Of a DNA stretch of 64,000 nucleotides, positions 60,192 to 64,000 are shown one piece after another. Within the stretch, counting starts at the first letter, position 1, and each line of letters starts with the position of its first letter. Source of the stretch: Streptomyces sp. R21. GTDB lineage: Bacteria > Actinomycetota > Actinomycetes > Streptomycetales > Streptomycetaceae. A model generated the notes under the pieces. That model was not told the origin of the DNA. It was given only the letters and a program-made list of their open reading frames with translations, and ran no database searches. Location of the stretch: contig NZ_CP163435.1 of NCBI RefSeq assembly GCF_041051975.1, positions 3,658,001 through 3,722,000 on the forward strand, read 5' to 3'. The position numbers were made by a program, and so were the translations under genes.

Positions 60192-60650
60192 TCAGCTCGG
60201 CACGGCCAGCTCGAACCAGACCGTCTTGCCAGTGTCTCCGGGCCGGGTGCCCCAGCGCAGCGAGGAGCGCGCCACGAGTTGAAGGCCTCGGCCGCTCTCG
60301 TCGTCGGGGTGGGCGGCCCGCTCGCACGGCGGGTCGGGCAGCGGATCGGAGACCTCCACCAGCAGGGTGTCCGGCATCCCGGCGGGCCGCACCAGCCGGA
60401 CACCGATGGGACCGGTGGCGTGCCGCAGGGAGTTGGTCACCAGCTCGCTGACCAGCAGCGCGGTGACATCGCCGACGCAGTCGAGGCCCCAGGTGCGCAG
60501 TTGGCCCCGGACGACGGCACGGGCGGTGCGGACGGCACCGGGCTCCGCGGGAAAAGTCCACTCGGCGCAGTTGCCTTCGGTGTCGAACACGCCGATCACT
60601 TCCCAGGCCAGGAGCACACCCATGTCCGGTTTCGTGGGGTTAATAGGCAC
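60192..60650 (-). CDS. HATPase_c_2 regulatory kinase (RsbW/SpoIIAB-like)
   Basis: 152 aa single-domain ATP-binding protein. N box LLVSELVTNSLRHATGPIGV, G1 DPLPDPP and G2 DDESGRGLQLVARSSLRWGT, ending KTVWFELAVPS. Its domain resembles the C-terminal domain of the large protein at 57380-59974. It probably phosphorylates an anti-sigma antagonist or binds a sigma factor. The start is uncertain: GTG 60650 (MPINPTKP) or ATG 60623 (MGVLLAWE), neither with a good Shine-Dalgarno sequence. TATATC at about 60658 could even be a -10 box for a near-leaderless mRNA. Confidence 0.82.
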   Translation of the reverse strand: MPINPTKPDMGVLLAWEVIGVFDTEGNCAEWTFPAEPGAVRTARAVVRGQLRTWGLDCVGDVTALLVSELVTNSLRHATGPIGVRLVRPAGMPDTLLVEVSDPLPDPPCERAAHPDDESGRGLQLVARSSLRWGTRPGDTGKTVWFELAVPS

Positions 60651-60813
60651 ATACCCGATATAGGGGAGGCCTTACCGCGCACGAGGGCGCACTGTGGCAC
60701 GAACGGCGTACGAGATCCCCTCGCCTGCCCGCGTACGGCAGCGCCTACGCGTCCCACGCCTGCGCACTCCGACGCGCCGGCACACCCCAACCCGCCTGCG
60801 CGCCACGGCTCAG

Positions 60814-61209
60814 CTACGCGCCTCGACTCAACAGCACACTCTTCACCGCCGGTACGTCCTGGTCGAGCCAGTCGACGTCCCAGATCTCGTCCGGGGTCAG
60901 CCAGCGGAGTTCGTCGTGGTCCTCCAGGGGCCGCGGGTCGCCGGTGAGCAGCCGGGCGGTCCACACCCGCAGGACGTACCCCGGCTTGAGGGGCCATTCG
61001 CCGGGGACGCGCTCCACCGGCTCCGCCTCGATACCCAGCTCCTCCCTCAGCTCGCGCACGAGGGCGGCTGCGGGGGCCTCGCCGGGCTCGACCTTGCCGC
61101 CCGGCAGCTCCCAGCGTCCGGCCAGCTCGGGAGGTGCGCTGCGGCGGGCGGCCAGCAGGCGTTCGCCGTCGAGCAGGGCGGCCGCGACGACCACGATCGG
61201 TTCGGTCAT
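60814..61209 (-). CDS. NUDIX hydrolase (MutT-like)
   Basis: 131 aa. The Nudix box GGKVEPGEAPAAALVRELRE, ELGI fits G-x5-E-x7-R-E-U-x-E-E-x-G-U exactly. The start MTEPIVVVAAALLDGERLLA and RWELPGGK match MutT/8-oxo-dGTP pyrophosphatase relatives. It would sanitise oxidised nucleotides. ATG 61209 has weak upstream pairing. It lies 68 bases after the SPOR-protein gene on the same strand. Confidence 0.88.
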   Translation of the reverse strand: MTEPIVVVAAALLDGERLLAARRSAPPELAGRWELPGGKVEPGEAPAAALVRELREELGIEAEPVERVPGEWPLKPGYVLRVWTARLLTGDPRPLEDHDELRWLTPDEIWDVDWLDQDVPAVKSVLLSRGA

Positions 61210-61277
61210 GCGCCGGAGCCTACGGGAGCGCCACCGGGCGCCGGAGGCGGTGGACCACCCGGCCGCACCGCTGCGGA

Positions 61278-61469
61278 TCACCTGCCGGCGCCGCTGCCGT
61301 TCTGGGCGATCCGCTCGACCCAGTAGAGCTGCTTGTGTCCGCGGTCGTCGAGGCTGTCCGCGATCTTCTGGGCCTCGGCCCTGGTCGCGTACCTGCCGAC
61401 GCGGTAGCGATTGCCGTTGTCGTCCTGCCGTATGACGAGCCAGGGAAGAGTGATCGTGCCGTCGTTCAT
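61278..61469 (-). CDS. SPOR-domain small protein
   Basis: 63 aa. Almost the whole length is a SPOR-like fold (WLVIRQDDNGNRYRVGRYAT, RAEAQKIADSLDDRGHKQLY). SPOR domains bind denuded peptidoglycan, but no signal peptide or anchor is present, so a cytoplasmic role is also possible. ATG 61469 follows GAGGGG at good spacing. Such stand-alone genes are common in Streptomyces. Confidence 0.8.
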   Translation of the reverse strand: MNDGTITLPWLVIRQDDNGNRYRVGRYATRAEAQKIADSLDDRGHKQLYWVERIAQNGSGAGR

Positions 61470-61699
61470 CGCGCCCCTCCACTTCCCGCCCGCGGCTCTG
61501 GCCGTGCCCCACCCGCTAAGGAAACCGCAATCCGCATATGCCCGAGCCTACGCCTAACCTTTACGCAGCGAACACGGCTTTTCACAAAGAGGTACGCAAC
61601 CGGCCAGAACGCGGGACCTGTGAGAACGGCCAGATTCCAACGCCGCGCGAAGGTACGGCGGTTGGCCCGGAGCCGGGTCAACCGCCGTGGAGGCGTGCG

Positions 61700-62452
61700 C
61701 TACTTCACCGGCAGGTGGTACGCGATCCGGTACCGGTCCGCCGGGACGACGACGTCGGCCGTCTCGACCGGTCGCCCGGACGCGAAGAACGTCCGCTGGA
61801 TGACGAGGACCACGTGCCCCGGTACGCCGCCCAGCAAGAGGAGCTCCTCGGCGAGGCCGGGGCGGGCGCCGACCTCCTCCGTGACGTTGTCCACGACCAC
61901 GTCGATGGCGGCCATGCGCTCGACCACGCCCATGCCGCCGAGCGGGCCCTCCTCGGGGAGCATCACCGGCGTACGGCCCGTGACGGTGAGGGGCTCCCAG
62001 GAGGTGGAGAGCATCATCGCCTCGCCGCCGTCCCGGTAGACGTACTGCGTGCACATCACGCGGTCGCCGGGCTGGACGCCGAGTCGCTCGGCGACGGCGC
62101 CGCTCGCCTCGACCTGCCGGCTGTGCGACTCCCAGGTGCCGCGCGCCGCGCCTTCGGCCTGCTCCTGCCGGAACGGGGTGGCCCCGCTGTCCGGCCGGTA
62201 CCCGGAGCGGGCGACGCGGCGGGGCACGGGCCGCTCCCGCACATACGTCCCCGAGCCGGAGCGGCCCTCGACCAGTCCCTCGGCCATCAGGACCTTGCGC
62301 GCCTCCAGGGCGACCGTGTCCGAGACGCCGTACTCCTCGCGGATGCGGGCCTGTGACGGGAGCCGGGTGTGCGGTGGCAACGAGCCATCGACGATCTTCT
62401 GGCGGAGATCACCCGCGACGCGCAGGTACGCCGGCTGCTCACCGAAAGTCAC
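61700..62452 (-). CDS. GntR family transcriptional regulator with UTRA domain (HutC type)
   Basis: 250 aa. Winged helix-turn-helix at about 5-75 (PAYLRVAGDLRQKIVDGSLP, LPSQARIREEYGVSDTVALE, EGRSGSGTYV), then a UTRA effector-binding domain at about 90-240 ending VPADRYRIAYHLPV. It represses target genes until a small ligand binds. GTG 62452 follows GGAGCGG. No obvious target operon adjoins; possible operators lie in its own upstream region, suggesting autoregulation. Confidence 0.9.
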   Translation of the reverse strand: MTFGEQPAYLRVAGDLRQKIVDGSLPPHTRLPSQARIREEYGVSDTVALEARKVLMAEGLVEGRSGSGTYVRERPVPRRVARSGYRPDSGATPFRQEQAEGAARGTWESHSRQVEASGAVAERLGVQPGDRVMCTQYVYRDGGEAMMLSTSWEPLTVTGRTPVMLPEEGPLGGMGVVERMAAIDVVVDNVTEEVGARPGLAEELLLLGGVPGHVVLVIQRTFFASGRPVETADVVVPADRYRIAYHLPVK

Positions 62453-62488
62453 TGGCCGCTCCCATCAGGTTGTACAGACAGCAACAGC

Positions 62489-62544
62489 CTGGCAACCGAG
62501 GGTTGTGCCATGCAAGCAAAGGCCAGAGAATCACTCGAAGTGAT
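62489..62544. promoter_or_regulatory. Candidate operator region upstream of the GntR gene
   Basis: ATCACT-CGA-AGTGAT (62530-62544) is a perfect 15-bp palindrome in AT-richer sequence, 78 bases upstream of the gntR start. Closer in, GGCAACCGAGGGTTGTGCC (about 62490-62508) is an imperfect inverted repeat. Either could bind the encoded regulator; the assignment is inference. Confidence 0.45.
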
Positions 62545-62599
62545 GACTTATTCCCACGGGGGGCTTTACGCAGGCACTTTCTCCCCGCTATGGACGCCG

Positions 62600-63829
62600 T
62601 CACACCTCGATACCGGTGTCGCCTCCGCCGCTGTCCTGATCTCCACCGTCCCCGTCGTCGGCGGGCGGGGTGGTGGTGAGGCCCAGAGCCTTGCGCGTGG
62701 TGACCGTGTTCCTGGGGTCGATGTACTTCATGGCCTTCTCGTAGTGGGCGTAGAACGCGTCGGGGTCCTTGGCGTCGGCCGCCTTCGCCCACTCCCCCTG
62801 CGCGAGCTCGATGTTCTTCACCAGGGCGGCCATCGGCTCGCCGACGGCGTCCGGCCAGCTGTGGCCGCGCAGGGCGCCGGTCTGCCGGGTGAGCGCGTCC
62901 GACATCCGGGTGGCCCACTTCCTGTGACCGGGCAGGTCGTCGTCGACGTACTCCTCGTCGGGAGCCGAGTTCATCGCCGAGTTGAGGATGTGGGCGGCCT
63001 GAAGATAGGCGACCTGATCCGCGTCGAGCCGGGTGGCGTCGTTGCGGAGGGAGCCGGTGAGCGAGCCCTGCTCGTCGGTGTTGCCGAACATGCAGGTGAC
63101 CTCGCGGTCGCCGAGGCGCCAGCTCTGCCGGGTGGGCGTGAAGTAGTACACGTCCACGTTGCCCGGGAGGGCCCACAGGTCCATCGCGTAGGTGTCCTGG
63201 AGCGCGTAGCACTTGTCGTCGGCGGCGTCGGTGACCGCGTTGTCGCCGGGGTAACTCCCGCCGCTCATCTTGAAGTTAGCGAACACCTCGGCGTCGTGCC
63301 GCCCGCTGCACGGCACCGAGTCGACGTCGTACGCCGTGCCCTCCAGGGCGTCGCCCGGTGCGTCGAAGCACTCGCCCTTGTCGAGCGAGAAGGCGGTGCC
63401 GCCGCTGCCGCGCGAGTCGTCCGCCGCGTCCCGGAAGCCGTCCCAGAAATCGCGCGCACCGCCGGTGACCAACGCGACGGCGAGCAGCACGACACCCACG
63501 GACGACATCACCATGCCGCCCACCGCCATCCCCTTGCCGCGCTCGCCCCGCTTCTTGATCTGCCGGAGCGCGACCGCCCCGAGGACCAGCCCGACGGCGG
63601 GCAGGAAGCACAGGATCCCCAGCACCAGCGCGGAAATCGCGAGCCCGTTGACGGGCACGGGCCGGTTGAACGGGGAGTACCCCTGACCCCAGGGAGCATA
63701 CGGCGCGCCGTACGGCTGCTGGTACGGGCCGCCGCCCTGGGGGTGTTGCGGGTACTGCGGGTACTGCGGGTACTGCGGCGGGTACGAGCCCTCGGGCTGC
63801 TGCGGCCCGGGCGGCGGGGGTATGGCCAC
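62600..63829 (-). CDS. DUF4190/septum-formation-type membrane protein
   Basis: 409 aa. A Pro/Gln/Tyr-rich cytoplasmic N-terminus with tandem PQY repeats (PPQYPQYPQYPQHPQGGGPY) precedes two helices of a DUF4190 domain (GLAISALVLGILCFLPAVGL, GMAVGGMVMSSVGVVLLAVA). The outer part has FSLDKGECFDAPGD and DVDSVPCSGRHDAEVFANFK, a septum-formation-type domain with paired cysteines, and an acidic tail. GTG 63829 follows AGGAGCAAGG. The PQY repeats are encoded by near-perfect tandem 9-base units around 63745-63780, prone to length variation. The role is probably envelope-related but unproven. Confidence 0.78.
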   Translation of the reverse strand: MAIPPPPGPQQPEGSYPPQYPQYPQYPQHPQGGGPYQQPYGAPYAPWGQGYSPFNRPVPVNGLAISALVLGILCFLPAVGLVLGAVALRQIKKRGERGKGMAVGGMVMSSVGVVLLAVALVTGGARDFWDGFRDAADDSRGSGGTAFSLDKGECFDAPGDALEGTAYDVDSVPCSGRHDAEVFANFKMSGGSYPGDNAVTDAADDKCYALQDTYAMDLWALPGNVDVYYFTPTRQSWRLGDREVTCMFGNTDEQGSLTGSLRNDATRLDADQVAYLQAAHILNSAMNSAPDEEYVDDDLPGHRKWATRMSDALTRQTGALRGHSWPDAVGEPMAALVKNIELAQGEWAKAADAKDPDAFYAHYEKAMKYIDPRNTVTTRKALGLTTTPPADDGDGGDQDSGGGDTGIEV

Positions 63830-64000
63830 GGGTACCTTGCTCCTAGTCCGGATGGGGCAGAACGGGCGTACGAATGCGGTACAGCTGGGCGCATCGTAAG
63901 CGCGGCGCGGGCGGGGGCGGTATGCGGGTGACGAACAGGACGATTGGGGATCGCGAGGCCACGGAGGAGGTCGAGGAGAGTCGCTGACCCGCGGTCGGAA
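63830..64000. other. Right-edge sequence, no gene identified
   Basis: 171 bases upstream of the DUF4190 gene. It should contain that gene's promoter. A short plus frame ending TGA near 63987 has no Shine-Dalgarno support and is not called. Confidence 0.4.

Noticed and set aside
61466..61681. 71-codon minus-strand frame whose TGA overlaps the ATG of the SPOR-protein gene
   Set aside because: It lies in AT-richer intergenic sequence, contains a rare TTA codon, lacks a Shine-Dalgarno sequence and its end is Gly/Ala/Arg-rich filler. The overlap is probably accidental and the stretch more likely carries the SPOR gene promoter.
63745..63790. Short tandem repeat near the right end as a mobile-element or CRISPR-like repeat
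   Set aside because: It is a 9-base tandem unit inside the coding sequence for PQY repeats of the DUF4190 protein.

Overview
This is a high-GC actinobacterial chromosome segment, almost certainly from Streptomyces. Evidence: G/C-biased third codon positions throughout, many GTG starts and a few TTG starts, GTGA/ATGA stop-start overlaps, a BldK-type transporter next to typA, a mycothiol gene (mshB), and intergenic repeats of the kind common in Streptomyces. Gene order matches what I remember of the Streptomyces coelicolor core region around SCO5149 down to about SCO5100, read in descending order. The first 12 kb also match the Mycobacterium tuberculosis Rv1177-Rv1224 neighbourhood (fdxC, dapC, dapE, LOG gene, folP2, DivIVA gene, tagA, DUF3117 gene, sigE, rseA, htrA). 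No phage, integrase, transposase, CRISPR array, tRNA, rRNA or large biosynthetic cluster was found.

Layout. 0-2.2 kb: envelope-stress module (HtrA-like protease, zinc-finger anti-sigma factor, ECF sigma factor) with a recognisable ECF promoter in front of it. 2.2-12 kb: O-methyltransferase apparently starting at ATT, DUF3117 protein, enoyl-CoA hydratase, 3-methyladenine glycosylase, DivIVA-like protein, degenerate dihydropteroate-synthase paralogue, LOG protein, DapE, lysozyme-like membrane protein, secreted protein, DapC and a seven-iron ferredoxin. DapE and DapC serve lysine/diaminopimelate synthesis. 12-18.5 kb: GNAT and SirB1 proteins, an ABC-2 exporter coupled to a two-component system, and an MBL-fold hydrolase. 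18.5-25 kb: large VanW-type membrane protein, MshB and small partners, and an S9 peptidase.

25-45 kb is the most striking part. Three complete five-gene oligopeptide ABC importers lie side by side. One (minus strand) is organised SBP-permease-permease-ATPase-ATPase. The other two share the BldK organisation permease-SBP-permease-ATPase-ATPase and point at each other across a damaged Uma2 gene. The minus-strand copy next to typA is the best candidate for the true bldKA-E. All three operons carry a strong intercistronic hairpin directly after the binding-protein gene, and the putative bldKA leader contains a 21-codon ORF with a near-perfect Shine-Dalgarno sequence. A fourth, orphan binding protein with a Lys/His-rich insert lies just beyond typA.

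50-54 kb: three-gene succinate dehydrogenase/fumarate reductase operon. 54-64 kb: membrane and signalling genes, including a GH18-like membrane protein, a TPM-family-like protein lacking the TPM domain, a PAS-PAS-GAF-PP2C-HATPase regulator beside a stand-alone HATPase protein, NUDIX and SPOR proteins, a GntR/UTRA regulator and a DUF4190/septum-formation-type protein.

Function names rest on motifs and remembered family sequences. No database search was run. Start codons were chosen from Shine-Dalgarno spacing and are stated where doubtful.
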